Assembly: GCA_049602155.1 (NCBI GenBank)
Contig: JBMYRH010000005.1
Location: forward strand, 248,001 to 312,000
Direction of reading: 5' to 3'
From: JBMYRH01 sp049602155
GTDB lineage: Bacteria; Myxococcota_A; UBA9042; PHBI01; JBMYRH01
DNA: 64,000 nt
The notes below the pieces were generated by a model. It was not told where the DNA came from. It worked only from the letters and a program-made list of their open reading frames with translations, and did no database searches. This document shows positions 64,000 to 64,000 of this stretch, piece after piece. Position numbers and translations under genes: made by a program. Position 1 is the first letter of the stretch; each line of letters opens with the position of its first letter.

Positions 64000-64000
64000 C

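Overview
The window is a high-GC stretch of a Gram-negative bacterial chromosome. The best guess is Myxococcota or a related deltaproteobacterial lineage, possibly Bradymonadia-like; this is an inference from gene content, since no rRNA or other phylogenetic marker is present. The pointers are many lipoproteins with Asp/Thr/Gly-rich linkers after the lipobox, a giant CTxDxC-repeat lipoprotein, a DUF1592-DUF1552 pair, a PP2C phosphatase fused to a cyclic-nucleotide-binding domain, a kinase-like membrane protein, a complete leucine-degradation operon, a selenoprotein, and frequent GTG/TTG starts and ATGA overlaps. No insertion sequence, prophage or CRISPR array was seen.

Layout. 0-11 kb: a truncated Rieske oxygenase, mtaB (tRNA methylthiotransferase), a PECR-like SDR, an unknown HExxH protein followed by a NodU-type carbamoyltransferase and a small exported protein, then a GNAT and mtnC (methionine salvage) facing two unknown membrane-associated proteins and a pseudokinase. 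11-18.5 kb: pepP, divergent from a tightly overlapped leucine/isovalerate catabolism operon (liuB, liuC, a biotin carboxylase, a separate biotin-carrier protein, HMG-CoA lyase, one unknown). 18.5-25 kb: a possible structured RNA, tRNA-Leu(CAG) with its terminator, and a 2024-residue Cys-rich repeat lipoprotein. 25-29.5 kb: two glycosyltransferases, a 37-residue basic protein, a lectin-fold lipoprotein and the PP2C-cNMP protein. 29.8-34 kb: a three-gene overlapped operon (DUF1592-type heme lipoprotein, Tat-exported DUF1552 protein, lipoprotein). 34-40 kb: a thioredoxin-fold lipoprotein whose frame is broken by one in-frame TGA with a bacterial SECIS-like hairpin (a probable selenoprotein), a five-heme-motif lipoprotein, and two convergent radical SAM proteins. 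40-48.3 kb: a class III nucleotide cyclase, an AttH/DUF7064-like protein coupled to a PEP-synthase/rifampicin-phosphotransferase-like enzyme, a hybrid histidine kinase with a STAS-like partner, and a nitroreductase. 48.3-57.7 kb: a complete NHLM/NHLP-type peptide export operon (TolC, HlyD, C39-peptidase ABC, second ABC, methyltransferase) with no visible precursor peptide. 57.9-64 kb: large and small lipoproteins, two Cys-rich helical proteins, and the C-terminal end of a second CTxDxC-repeat protein cut by the window edge.

Themes. Much of the coding capacity goes to the cell envelope: lipoproteins rich in disulfides, periplasmic or surface redox proteins (thioredoxin-fold selenoprotein, multiheme cytochrome, DUF1592 heme protein) and dedicated peptide export. 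The strongest unusual signal is the selenoprotein at 34030-35505, which standard gene calling would split into two genes.
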